From assembly GCA_021234155.1 (NCBI GenBank), contig JAJEKV010000101.1, forward strand, positions 3,577,748 to 3,641,747: 64,000 nucleotides of DNA. The letters run 5' to 3'. A program made the position numbers and the translations under genes. Origin of the DNA: Isoetes taiwanensis (taxonomy: Eukaryota > Streptophyta > Lycopodiopsida > Isoetales > Isoetaceae). The notes beneath the pieces were generated by a model. That model ran no database searches and was not told the origin of the DNA. It was given only the letters and a program-made list of their open reading frames with translations. Each line of letters begins with the position of its first letter. Positions within the stretch are counted from its first letter, which is position 1. Shown in pieces: positions 48,408 to 59,551 of this stretch.

Positions 48408-48920
48408 TTACCTCCCAGCAGGATACAACAGACCGTTTTTCTTCTTTACTTGGATGATGAAGGGAACCAGCATGTTATTCAAGACTTGGTGATCAAGATC
48501 CTCAATAGGAATAGAAACGTCATGATTAAAGCATTTTCTCCATGAATCAAACCTTCTTCTTGCCCACTCAATCAGAGCTGGGGAATTACCTTCTCCACCA
48601 TTGTTAATCATCTTCATTATATCTTCATCCAAAGGTAAGAATTCATCATCCTTTTCTTGTGCAATGTCCTCTTCAACATACCATTCTATTCCTTCAAAAT
48701 CCTTCTGATGCTCAGTCAGTACCATGGAATCGATATTCCCAATCATCTCGTCAACCTCAGCATGCACAATGTTATCTAGAAGAGAAAGCTCTTGAGTAAG
48801 GTTAAGGCCAAAACTCGGGACACCAATTTCAGGTTCATCAACATCTATATCTTCCATGCTCATCTTTACAATAATGAGCACAAGATTAGCCGGGACTAAA
48901 AGAATAAAAGGGAAAGACAT
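48408..48920 (-). CDS. Acidic hypothetical open frame, 170 codons
   Basis: Not recognised. The product is strongly acidic (VDEMIGNIDSM, WYVEEDIAQEKDDEFLPLDE) with a later basic segment (WARRRFDSWRKCFNHD). The start chosen is simply the first Met of the open frame; the acidic part begins around MSMEDIDVDEPEIGV. It lies on the same strand as the Tat element and 1.1 kb upstream of its protease, so it may be gag-pol leader sequence of that element rather than a host gene. Confidence 0.35.
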   Translation of the reverse strand: MSFPFILLVPANLVLIIVKMSMEDIDVDEPEIGVPSFGLNLTQELSLLDNIVHAEVDEMIGNIDSMVLTEHQKDFEGIEWYVEEDIAQEKDDEFLPLDEDIMKMINNGGEGNSPALIEWARRRFDSWRKCFNHDVSIPIEDLDHQVLNNMLVPFIIQVKKKNGLLYPAGR

Positions 48921-49310
48921 TATGAAGCATCAAACCTTTAACAAGATTTGCTAGAGGTAAATGCTAACAGGATAAAGAAGTCTGGAAAAAAAACAAGCAT
49001 AGGAATAAGCTAGGCATCTTCTTGAAGCAACTGTTAATAGTGAATTTAACGATCTAACATACTCCACAGCACATTCAGGTAAATGTAGGTACCTAAATAC
49101 ACAAAGAAATGCGTTAGAGATGCAAACAGGGTAAATAATCCAAAGAAAGGCATGTAAATGAAGTTATCTTCCCAAATCTTCACAAAAGATCCTTCCAAAT
49201 CTATGAAAAACCAGTTAAAGTAAGATCTCAACACTCTGTTACTAAAAGATTAACAGATTTGCTTCCTTACCTGAGCTTCAGCGACTCAAACTCCAAGAAA
49301 AACTCTGAAA
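48921..49310. other. No gene recognised
   Basis: AT-rich sequence between the acidic frame and the GCTATGGC motif cluster. A 62-codon Phe-rich minus-strand frame is probably chance. Confidence 0.3.
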
Positions 49311-49314
49311 ACCA

Positions 49315-49501
49315 GCTATGGCGGCTGCCGAAATGAAAAAATCCACAAGAACAGAAAGATCAACATCAAAAGCATGGCGATCCACAAAAAAATCGCCTAT
49401 GGCAACTGATAAACCATGCACAAATGCTATGGCAACAGGAAAAAAGGCAAGTGCCCATGCCAAAAGAGATATCGCCATAGCTCTGTACACGGCTATGGCG
49501 A
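49315..49501. repeat. Cluster of GCTATGGC motifs with a 30-bp palindrome
   Basis: GCTATGGCGG at 49315-49324, a CATGGCGA variant at 49371-49380, CCTATGGCAA near 49396-49405, GCTATGGCAA at 49426-49435, and an inverted pair TCGCCATAGC...GCTATGGCGA at 49472-49501 with central TGTACA. Six related 8-10-mers in 190 bp suggest binding sites. The overlapping open frame 49318-49677 is probably an accident of this repeat (recurring Ala-Met-Ala). Confidence 0.55.
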
Positions 49502-49679
49502 CGGAAGTATCGCCGGAAGAAAGGAGAAAAGAAAAAAAACTTATATACTTTGCTGACGTGGCATCTAGCTGGCCGAAATGTGGCCCCCTTTACCTTTATG
49601 CCGCTCACAGCCCGCCGGCTCGCCTCGCTGCCGCCAGAAAAATGGCCTCAACGGCCTTTACTTATTACAAAATTTAATG

Positions 49680-51470
49680 TCCTAATTTCAACTCTACAAA
49701 TCTCAGACATATGGAAATTACAGGATGTAATCCTATCCTATCTTATAATGTTTTCCAGTGTGTCCCTTGTCCATCGCGCCCAAGATCGGACAATCCAGAT
49801 TTGGCATACACTTTATAAGGTCCAGATAGCACATCTAAATTTTCCTCTATTCTCGACCAGATCTGGTTGTCTGGCTATGGTGGAAATCAATGGCAAGCTA
49901 TCTATGGTTCGCCCCCGTGCTCTGTTGCCCTGGCTATCATCTGCCTGAGGCCAATTAAAACGAAAGCAGAGGAGCTTTAGGCTAAAGCGGAGAATAATGG
50001 TTTGAAAAATGATCTTTGCAGGCAGAGCTTGGAGAAGCACAGACCTTTCAATGAAGCTTGGCGAAGCGTTTCATACCAAGAGCTTGCACAATACAACTTG
50101 CTCCATGCCAGGCCAATCTATATGTATTTTTTATGTTGGCTGCCTTAGGACACTGCAACTTGAGAGAAGATGTCATAGGTAAGAGCAGAACTTAGCTTTT
50201 TTCTTTTTTTGCAGGGACCTCTCTAATATGATAATGTTTCTTGCAAGGATCTTGCTGATTGTAGAGATACCAAGCTTGAAGAGAGGCAGATTTTCCACTC
50301 AAGGCTAGACTGTAGATTGAGCCCACCATTTTCTGAAAGTCATTAGGAGGTTGTTCGGATGTCTTATCCATCCGTTGCAGATCCTAGAACGGTTCCACAA
50401 TTATAGGTAAACAAAGAAGGGATGATGTGCAGGAAAGACATTTGAAAATCTTAGAACAGGAAAATTCACAGGAGTAGCAGAGACATTAAAGGAAGATGAT
50501 AATATTGATGTCAAAGCTATCCCAAAGCATTTGAGCAAGGACATGGCCTAGGATGTCTGGATAGGTGGGTTTTTTTTGTTCTTAAACATTTAAGTTATAA
50601 AACATGACTGTCCATCTGTAATCTTTAGCTAAAGGAGCACTTTTTTTTTTAAATGCTACCGACTGTTGGAGCGAATCATGGACCTCCTATGCTGCCTCAT
50701 ATTGTGCAGTTTGTAGGTCTTTCTTTAGCATACTACTCACACTATATAATTAATAACTTCATGCCAGGATATGTTGATAATGTACGTGGTTATACTATAA
50801 GAATTGATGGACCATTTGAAGAACCAATTGGAGTGGTACGCCAAATAAATACCATGGAATTTTCTACTTTTAATAATGTTTATGAAAATCAGCCCAGCTC
50901 TTGCTGCTAAGAATAGAATGGCGCTTAAAACAACAGAACAGATCCCCTTGAGTGCAGGTTTCGAGAAATGCTAGCACTGCTTCTGAGGATGATGGTTTTG
51001 GAAATGATGTCTTGCAGATCATGATAGATTGAATTACTTTGTTGGATTTGTGTAAATTTACAACTTTGAGTCAGGATTGGATCCTTACCTATGAGCACTT
51101 TGTGAGGCTATTAATTTATTGTTTGGTGTGCTTAGAATAATTCGACGGAAGGTGGTAAAAATGAGCAATCCCTCCTCGTGCGTTCTCTTCACTTCTCATC
51201 GCTTCATTTAGGGTTTGTATTATTTATAATAAAACAAGATCTTGCTTCAATGTTGTTGTACAAAGACAAAACTCAACATATTATTTGATGGTCTTACTTA
51301 AAACGGAGCTATTCAAGACCAGTGTCTCTTCGTTTGAAGATGTGAATGTATGAACAAGTTACTATTATCTACTTATATATATTCTCATAAGGGGCTGCCT
51401 GGCTGCTGATAATGGGGCCATCTGGGTTTTATGAATGTCCATGTGGCATATTAGACGGTTGCGATCGGTT
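49680..51470. other. No gene recognised
   Basis: Mixed AT-rich DNA. A plus-strand 85-codon open frame (50653-50910, GANHGPPMLPHIVQFVGLSL) resembles nothing I know. No repeats of note. Confidence 0.3.
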
Positions 51471-51589
51471 GGGTTATTTCCACGCACCAGGGATGTGATG
51501 ACGTGGCGGATTGGACGGCCTTACACTCATTTTTTCCTCTTCGATTGGATTTTCCAGAAGTTCGTTGTTGGCGAATAGTAGCTTGCTCG

Positions 51590-51743
51590 CGATTCCGGCT
51601 GAGCGGGACGTGTTTGGTGGATTGAAAAACTGTGTGGTGCTTCTCCAGGTGGTGTTGTACCTGCCTGGATTCTGGCTCAGCAGGACGTGTTTACTGGATC
51701 GAAAGACTACGAGGTGTTTTCCCAGGTGTGTCATGTTGACTAT
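51590..51743. repeat. Diverged direct repeat of about 77 bp
   Basis: Two copies begin gattccggctgagcggg (51590) and gattctggctcagcagg (51667) and end ccaggtg. The identity is imperfect, so the duplication is not recent. Confidence 0.65.
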
Positions 51744-52039
51744 GTAGTCGTTTGTTGAGATATTTCTACTTGGTGCCTGCCTGATACAGACCGACCTATG
51801 TCGATAGGGCATATTTACACAATTCAGACATATCAGAGAAATAAAGGATGCCAGGGATAGAAAGGATGCCAACTCTGGACCAACCTTTGTAGATGGGTTA
51901 TTTCCTTGCATACAGATTAGTGATCCAACCCATATGTCTTCAACAATAGAAGTGTTTTTGTGCTTGGATACGATCCAAGCATCAGGCCTTTTCGTTAATA
52001 CGGTTTTCTTGCTAAGCCCTTTGACACTACAAAGCTTCC

Positions 52040-52682
52040 GGTCTACTCGCATCGTGGTGGCGGATTATCCACGTGTGCTCGCGGGTTAATGCCTTCCGAC
52101 ATCGCTATGATCCTCGCGATATCCGCGCAGATGCCCCACTCGCCTTTCTGGACGTTGAGACTCTTGAGCATTGTCTCTTTGATTGTCCTGAGGTTCAACC
52201 AACATGGTCCTGGCTACAGGGTTTGTTTAACAGTACATTGGACTGCAGATGCATCCTCTTGGCGTCCTAGATGCATCCTCTTGGCATCTTATCCCAACGC
52301 ATGGCCTCCAGCTAAACAAAGGGCATTCCATCTTGGTTTCGGTTGGCTCCTATGGTCGATATGGGAGCGTCGCAGATACCACATCTTTCGTGGCATTAAT
52401 TCTTCGCGACGCGGGTGTTGTTACGGTGGCCTTAAAAGATATATAGATGCCTATGGGTGTTCCTCCGTTGAATCAGAAATGATGGAACGCATCTGGATTC
52501 AGTATCTTCGAATTGATTCTTATCATTAGTCTCCTATTCTGGAGTAAGTAAATTGTGCCCGTGCTCGTGTTCTCGTGGCATCTTTTTGTGCTTACACGCT
52601 TAGATGAGACATGTAAATTTTGTACTTTTTATCCGATTAATAAACTTTTGGCTTTGGCCATAAAAAAAAAAAAAAAAAAAAA
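52040..52682 (+). mobile_element. 5'-truncated LINE with a 15-bp target duplication
   Basis: The element ends in a poly(A) tail at about 52662-52682 and is flanked by the exact direct repeat cactacaaagcttcc (52025-52039 and 52683-52697). It carries the end of ORF2 on the plus strand: DVETLEHCLFDCPEVQPTW is the zf-RVT E/H/C pattern, and WLLWSIWERRRYHIF corresponds to the plant LINE WNIWKxRN motif. Frames are broken. The length is 643 bp. Confidence 0.9.
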
Positions 52683-52849
52683 CACTACAAAGCTTCCAAA
52701 TTATTATGCTAGTAGAAATAGATTGCTCGATTTATCCAGGTTGGTTTGTTTGGGCGTGTCAAATTATTGTGCATCATAGTGGCATGCTTTTATTTTCCAG
52801 TTTTGTTGCTAGATTGCGCATCCTTGCATCTCTAAGTAGACGTTAATAA

Positions 52850-53390
52850 TTAAACTCAATCTGATTTCTTTCAGATTTTCGTAGTTAAGATTGTTGTAGC
52901 TCACTCAGAGTTTGGCATCAAATTGAGACGTGACAAAGCTAGTATGTTTAATCTAGCATTTTAAATATGTTCACACATTTTGACAATACACATTCTCATG
53001 AAGAGATACTGCTAAGCTTTGCATATTCTGTAGCTTGCCTGCACCCTATTTAAAGTGATGAAATGGTTTGCTGCAGGGGAATAGTCTGGGAATGTTTGCA
53101 TCCACTATGCTTCCTTATGCGGGGCCATCGTCCTTGTGATGTTTGGTGGTCCAAAGAATTCAAGGAGAGTTGCTGGTAGGACATGTATATTTTGAAGCTT
53201 ATCTGCATGCTGCTTAAGGTGATCATTTGGAATATATAGACTGTCATTTTGCTATAAAAAGCATTCAGATTTCTATTTAGAAAAATTGAATTATTTGCTA
53301 GATTAGTAGTTATTGTGACTGGTTATTACCTGGCTTATTATGTTCTGCGGGTCTATACATGTTATCCAAATTTCTTTCCAACCTGATTTC
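52850..53390. repeat. Diverged gamma-block copy
   Basis: It follows the same order as the better-preserved gamma segment next to it (ggcatcaaattgaga, agcttgcctgca, tatttaaagtgat, ggaatgtt, ttatgc, gcttatct) but with many substitutions. It appears to be an older duplicate adjacent to a younger one. Confidence 0.65.
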
Positions 53391-53394
53391 CTTC

Positions 53395-53875
53395 AAATTT
53401 TCGTTATTAAAATTGGTTGCATATGTTGTGCATTACTATATGGGCAAAGATCCTTTGTAAGGTATCCAGGGTTTTGCATCAAATTGAGATGCCCCTAAGC
53501 TAGCATATTTAATCTAGTATTTCAACGTGTAAGCTAAGCTGTGCATATTCTAGAGCTTGCCTGCATGTTATTTAAAAGTGATCACTTTACTAATTTGTGC
53601 AATGTGATTTTGCTTGAAATAATCTTTAGAGTTCCATCCAGGGTAATACTCTTGGAATGTTCACATCTGCACTTTCTTTTTTATGCAGGCCCGTGATCCG
53701 TGTGGTTTTTGCAGGCCCTAGAAATCGAAGGAGACATGCTGCCAGGACTTGCATATTTTGGAGCTTATCTCATGTTATTTAAGGTGATGGTTTGCAGTTG
53801 TGTTTAGAAAAATTGAATGATTTGCTAATTATTGTGACTAGTTATTGCCGGGCTCATTTCCTCCCGTGGCCATGC
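53395..53875. repeat. Gamma-block fragment, left part
   Basis: Corresponds to about 16970-17450 of gamma copy A. It is split by the hAT-like insertion and resumes at 56542. Confidence 0.85.
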
Positions 53876-55834
53876 CCAGGGGATTTCACCCTTAAAATTC
53901 GTGATCAAACATGGACTGGGTAGGGGTTTTTTTTTTGCCTCACCCGCTCAGTATCTGGCCCCAAAAAAATACGTGCAAGCCGGTGTTTGTTTCGGACGCC
54001 GTCGTTTAGGGGTGCTTTGTATGGAACTCCTCACCCGCATGATATCGGTAGGGGTGCTTGAAGATCCAAGCTTTGAACCTCTTGCTTTAATTTTCATTAC
54101 TCATATTTCTTTTAATCTTTGCATATGTTAGGGGCATAGAGGCCCAAATCCAAATTTTTAGGTTAATCCAGAGGTATGTTATGTCGTCTTGTGTAATGCA
54201 GGTTGAAAAAATGCATCGCGCCTTTGCTAGTTCTTGCTTCTAAGCCCATTATAGAGATTGGCTACTATCTCACGAATGGAGAGAGCTTCCAACAAGATCC
54301 AAATTTTGTGGAAAAATACAATATAGCAATGCTCAAGCTGCCAAGATGGACGGAAAAATAAGGCACAAATTGCCTCCAAAACCGTAAGTAAGAGGCAAAT
54401 GAGGATGGCACGAACAGTGCCGCCGCTACGTAAGAAGCCGTGGACACCTGCTCCATTTGAAGTCGAATTGATTTTGAGAAAGCAGAGGAGCTTCAACTCA
54501 ACCAGAGTTTCAAGTCAATCGTGTTCTTTTAAGTTTTCTTTAAGGGTCATATTATTTATGCATGAGTAAGGAAAAATGAGTTTGATCACGTCTGCACTCT
54601 AGCATCACATTCTGGTGTATTTATAAAACCAGTTTAAAACTCTGGCCTAGGCCTTAGATCAGAAGCTTAAACTGTAGATAAATATCACATATCACAGTAC
54701 CTATCACATATCACAGTACCCTTGAGAAGCTTTGAGCTCAAGCACTTGAGCTCAAGGCACCCCGCGGCACTCAATGCATTGGCACTAGTTGCTGTAAGCA
54801 GAATCTGCAAGGTCTGGTTGCTGTTGCTATGCTTTGCAAGCAGGCTGGAGAATTGCCAACTCAATCAACCAAGCAATTGGCTACATATATTGAAGAGATA
54901 AAGTTGATCACTTCTGCATACAACAAGCCCACAACAAGGATGCATAAATTCGTCTCCAAAAATCCTGATAGCAAGTGTGTCTACTCAAGGTATGTGATAT
55001 GGGTTGATATAATGTTTTTCTATTTTTCTGATTGTTTATGGAGATGAACTCTGATTTGGCAATACCAGATTAAGGATGTTGATGAGGATGAGGGCCTGCA
55101 CATCTTCTGTTCATATTTATCAGGAAATGTTGTGATATCCAAGGTATATAACAAGATCAGCGCATTTTGTAGGCTTTGGCTCTTGATAACATTAAATTTT
55201 GTGTTTAATTCATAGGGAACAATAATTGACTTCTATTGACACCCTAGTGGAAAGCTGATAACAAGAGGGCAAGTTATATTCTTTGAATTCTCGCTTGCTT
55301 TTTCTTCAGATCCCCAAGTTTGACTCTTTTTTGTTGTTTTACGCTTGATGGGCAGTGAACTTGGAACCATTTCTAGCCAAGACCTATGCAAGAATTATAT
55401 CCTTTGAATGATGTATGTGAATTTCACGTGGTTGCAAATTCCTTCTTATGTCTATCAGGGGCATTCTTTAATCTCTATATAGGAGGCCCACCAATGTCAA
55501 GAGAAACCAAGTCCGAAATAGGAGAAAGCATTGCACGGAGATACAACATATATAAATAAACCTAAGGGAATATCAGAGGTCTTGCCTATGCAAGTGACCA
55601 CATTTTGCATGCATGTCCAGCACTTCCAACAAAGACATTGATTTTGTAACCATTTTTGTTGGCCACATTATGAATATGTCCGCCAGACTCCATATCTTTT
55701 GTCATGGCACAAGCTCTTAGCGCTTGCCATCAGAGATATGTACTAGAGGATGCACATTATCATTTTCCATTTTCTGATACAGTCTAAGGCCATGTTGTGG
55801 TCGGCCACATTCATTATACCCTAACATTAAAGAT

Positions 55835-56010
55835 GTCCAGGAATGCACATTCTGATGATTTGACCTGTTGAAATCCTGCTGAGCATCAAATACTTTGATG
55901 ATTTAACCTGTTGAAATCCTGATGAACACATTTTGACGAGCATAAAACATTCTGATAATAGAACATTTTGATGAGCCTGCTGAAGATAAAACATTCTGGT
56001 GATTTAACAT
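55835..56010. repeat. Degenerate tandem repeat, about 53-bp period
   Basis: Units share ctgatgattt(g/a)acctg, ttgaaatcctg(c/a)tga and a cattttga/aaaacattctg tail. Later units are progressively shortened. They lie inside the hAT-like element. Confidence 0.6.
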
Positions 56011-56024
56011 GAATCATCTGAGTT

Positions 56025-56187
56025 TAAAAAAAGTAAAGCAACTGGCACCTGATGATAAGGCATTAATTCATGAATTGCATGTTCTGGCTCAACAAGATAA
56101 ACAGCTATATGAAAAGCAAAAAGAACTCTACAAAGGATTGTTTGATCCCGGCAATGTTCATCAACGTAAGGGACACATGCAATGAAA
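56025..56187 (+). pseudogene. Coding-like fragment carried by the hAT-like element
   Basis: One frame is open for about 54 codons and reads as a charged, helix-like segment (KKVKQLAPDDKALIHELHVL, QQDKQLYEKQKELYKGLF) ending DPGNVHQRKGHMQ-stop. I do not recognise the parent protein. A captured exon is an inference from composition only. Confidence 0.35.
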
Positions 56188-56541
56188 ATTCTTGCATCTT
56201 AAGAGATAGATGCAATAAAGTCTTAACCAACGAGACCAGTTTAGACGAGAATGAAGATGCGAGAAATGTCTATTAAACACATTGTAAAATTTTTTCCCTT
56301 CTCCACAAACCATTTTTTCTCTGAATAAGGCTACGGCACAAACTCAAGTACAAGATCGGGTAGGGGTATGTAAAACGTAACATAGTCCGGGCGTATATCT
56401 ACGGTAGGGGGCATGGAAACTGGATTTTCCTATTTACGTATGTAGGGGTTTTCGACCTCCAAAAGTCGTATACAAGGGGTTTTCTGGTGACCCCTTGCAC
56501 GCACATGAGGTATCTCCATGTGCCTAGGTGAAATCCCCGGG

Positions 56542-56604
56542 GGCCATGCATGTGTTTTTTGGGCTAGACCTTAGTTATCAATGATCTTGTAAGAAGAAAG
56601 CCAT
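56542..56604. repeat. Gamma-block fragment, right part, ending at a rearrangement
   Basis: Continues the interrupted gamma sequence to gaagaaagccat at about 56604, where it switches abruptly to R1 (gttgaagaaaattgatc). The other copies continue caataactcc. This is a recombination joint with no obvious homology. Confidence 0.8.
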
Positions 56605-57310
56605 GTTGAAGAAAATTGATCAAAGCAATGTTTTCCAAGCTTCAAATTCATATATTTCTTGCAGTCAACAAACTAGAGACATCCAACCAATGCTATTGGG
56701 TTGCAAGACTTGTTAGTGATAAGTTTATTTTGTTACTTTGGACAATTTCGAGGTCCATCTTCCACCTTCAATTTTGAAGGCCAGCGTATCTTGGCATCTA
56801 GGCACAGACTATGTTTGCCATCATTAACACCAACAAGAAGCACTTGAATCGACTTGTTGAAATCAATTTTGGCATCTAGACATTTTTGGAACTTGAAAGA
56901 GAAGCCCTTTCTGCAAAATATAACAAACAATCCACATATACGCTTGTCATATGATTAGAGATGGTTGTTTGCAAGAATTTGCAAACCTTTTAAAAGCATA
57001 GATGTGCATTTCAATTTAATATTCAAGACTACAATTTATACCCTTTCTATGATCTCTTTCTTTGCCAATGCATTTTTGTAAGCAACATTGGCCAAAGTTC
57101 CATCTATGTTTGCCCGGACAAGTCTTACCATCCAGTCAAAGCGATGTTTTCCAAGCTCCAAATTCATATATTTCTTGCAGTCAGCAAAGTAAAGACATTG
57201 GGCTGCAAGATTATTGGGTTGCAAGACTTGTTAGTGACAAGTTTATTTTGTTACTTTGGACAATTTCAACATCCATCTTCCACCTTCATTCATTACCACT
57301 TCTTCTTTTC
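56605..57310. repeat. R1 repeat pair in front of BiP copy C
   Basis: A left-truncated copy (56605-56775) and a shortened copy (about 56945-57310), matching the pair before BiP copy A. In the shortened form the minus-strand frame 57036-57224 reads CKKYMNLELGKHRFDWMVRL and then ANIDGTLANVAYKNALAKKE without a stop. Confidence 0.8.
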
Positions 57311-57540
57311 TTTTGTTTCATGCAAGCAAAGTCTTGTAAATGCATGTCTAACATGCTGGATAAATTTTTATAGAAAGTGTACAAAATTTTAAAAGTTATT
57401 AGAAAAGTTGAAAGCTAAGACAAGTAGTATGAAAACCAGATAATAAGCATAAGCTAATATACATCTCAGATTACTATTTCCATATCTACAAGTATTTGTG
57501 TCATTACTCGTGACCATGAATTTTGAATGTCTCAAGATAT

Positions 57541-59551
57541 TTACAGCTCAGAGTGATCTTCATCCTCTTCCTCTGAGGCATGAGCACCAGTCTTTTGATA
57601 AACCTTGGTTATTATGGGATTGCAAACATCCTCAATCTCCTTCAGTTTCTCTTCGAAATCCTCCCCTTCAGCACTTTGGTTATCGTCCAACCACTCCAAG
57701 ATTTCCTTCAATTCAGCTTCAATCTTTTCTTTGTCATCAGAATCTAGCTTATCCGCTAGCTTGTCCTTGTCACCAATTGAACTCTTCATGTTGTACACAT
57801 ATGTCTCCAATCTATTCCTGGCATCAATCTTTTCCTTCACCTTCTTATCTTGCTCTGCATATTCCTCAGCCTCCTTGATCATTCTATCAACCTCATCTGA
57901 AGATAAACGATCTTTGTCAGCAGTAATGATGATCTTCTCTCGCCTTTACCGGACGCCTTTATCCTCCTGCCTTCACTTTTAGAATTCCATCCGCATCTAC
58001 TTCAAAAGTAACTTCAATCGAGGAATACCTCTTGGAGCTGGGGCAATACCGCTCAAATCAAATTTTCCAAGTTCCCGACAATCTTTTGTCAAGCTTCTTT
58101 CTCCTTCAAAGACCTGAACAGACACGGTTGTTTGCTTATCCTGATAGGTGCTAAACACTTGGGATTTTTTAGTTGGAATCGTAGTACCCCTGGGAATGAG
58201 CTTTGTCATCACTCCACCAACAGTTTCAATGCCAAGGGTCAAAGGAGTGGCATCAAGGATGAGTGCATCTTTAGTCTCTTCGCCGCCTTCCCCACTTAGA
58301 ATGCCTCCTTGAACTGCTGCACCATAGGCTACAGCCTCATCAGGATTGACTCCCTTGCTAGGCTCCTTGCCCTCAAAGTAGTCCTTCAACAATTCTTTGT
58401 ATCTTTGGGATACACGAGTACTTCCTCCAACAAGAACGATTTCATCAATCTGCGACTTCTTAAGGCCAGCATCATTCATGGCCTTCCTAACAGGGCCCAA
58501 TGTCTTCTTGAACAAGTCATTGTTAAGCTCCTCAAACCTTGCTCTGGTAAGTGGTTCAGAGAAATCAACACCATCAAAAAGACTCTCAACCTCAATTCTA
58601 ACTTGGTCTTTGGTTCTTGAGTGCCCTCTTTGCACGCTTACGCCTGTGACGGAGTTTCCCAATAGCCCTGCTATCCTTGCTAATGTCCTTGTTGTACTTC
58701 TTCTTGATGAGTTTAATGAAGTGCTCCATAATTCTGTGGTCAAAATCCTCTCCGCCAAGATGAGTATCACCACTTGTGGCTAAAACTTCAAATACTCCAT
58801 TATCAATTGTTAAGATGCTGACATCAAAGGTACCACCACCAAGGTCAAACACAAGTATGTTCTTCTCGTTTCCCTTCTCATTAAGTCCATAAGCCAATGC
58901 CGCTTTGCAGCGGTTGGCTCATTCGAAATCTGAGCCACGTTAAGTCCAAAGAATGATACCGGCATCTTTTTGTGGCCTTTCTCTCGCGTGCATCATTGAA
59001 ATAAGCTGGGGACGTTGATAACAAAGATTTTTTACGACCTTTCCTAAGAATGCCTCGGCAGTTTCCTTCATTTTATCAAAATCATAGCGCTAATCTCCTC
59101 GGGGCTGAAAAGCTTAACCGCCATCCTTGATCTTAACTTGTATATAAGGTTTCCCATCTTTGTTGATGATCTTGTAGGGCAATAGTTTCATATCATTTTG
59201 GACTTCTTTTGTCGTCAAACTTCCTTCCAATCAAACGTTTAGGGTCAAAAATTGTCCTTTCGGGGTTAGAAGCGGCTTGGTTCTTGGTTGCCTCTCAATA
59301 AGCCTTTCAGAATGCGTGAAGGCTACCCATGATGGTGTGATTCGATTTCCTGGTCATTGGCTATGATTTCTACATGCCCATCTTTGTTATAAACACCCAC
59401 ACAAGAATATGTTGTTCCCGGATCAATACCAATTCATTGTATCTAATTTGGGAGCTTCTTTCTGCGCCTGCTTTGCTACTGATACAACCCAAATTGTAAG
59501 AAAAACCAAGCATAGACCTAATCTGCTAACATGAGCTACTTCCCTCGACAT
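57541..59551 (-). pseudogene. BiP: BiP copy C (ER HSP70), best-preserved C-terminal half
   Basis: The gene is 2011 bp and contiguous without introns. The substrate-binding half is nearly clean: 57997-58773 is open and shows [62 protein letters not shown]-type linker ([12 protein letters not shown]) and [18 protein letters not shown]. 57541-57882 is the lid, ending DEDHSEL. 58598-58897 has [19 protein letters not shown]. The N-terminal third is frameshifted near 58905-59000, 59200 and 59430. IDLGTT reads with CCG for CTG, as in copy A. An almost intact coding frame with errors clustered at CTG/CAG leaves open that this copy is functional. Confidence 0.88.

Larger units (their letters stand above)
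53876..56541. mobile_element. 2.67-kb hAT-like non-autonomous element
   Basis: The terminal inverted repeats CCAGGGGATTTCACC and (inverted) CCCGGGGATTTCACC differ at one base. The 8-bp duplication ggccatgc is exact (53868-53875 and 56542-56549). The uninterrupted site is visible in gamma copies A, B and C, which proves insertion. Subterminal taggggt/ggtaggg units recur at both ends. The interior has no recognisable transposase. It contains degenerate repeats near 55835-56010 and a coding-like stretch at about 56025-56187. Confidence 0.85.

Noticed and set aside
49318-49677. 119-codon plus-strand open frame with Ala/Lys-rich product
   Set aside because: The reading is produced by the repeated GCTATGGC motif (Ala-Met-Ala), so I treat the region as a motif cluster rather than a gene.
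51474-52052. 192-codon minus-strand open frame
   Set aside because: It spans a diverged direct repeat and runs up to the LINE target site. No domain resemblance was seen, and the translated product looks random.
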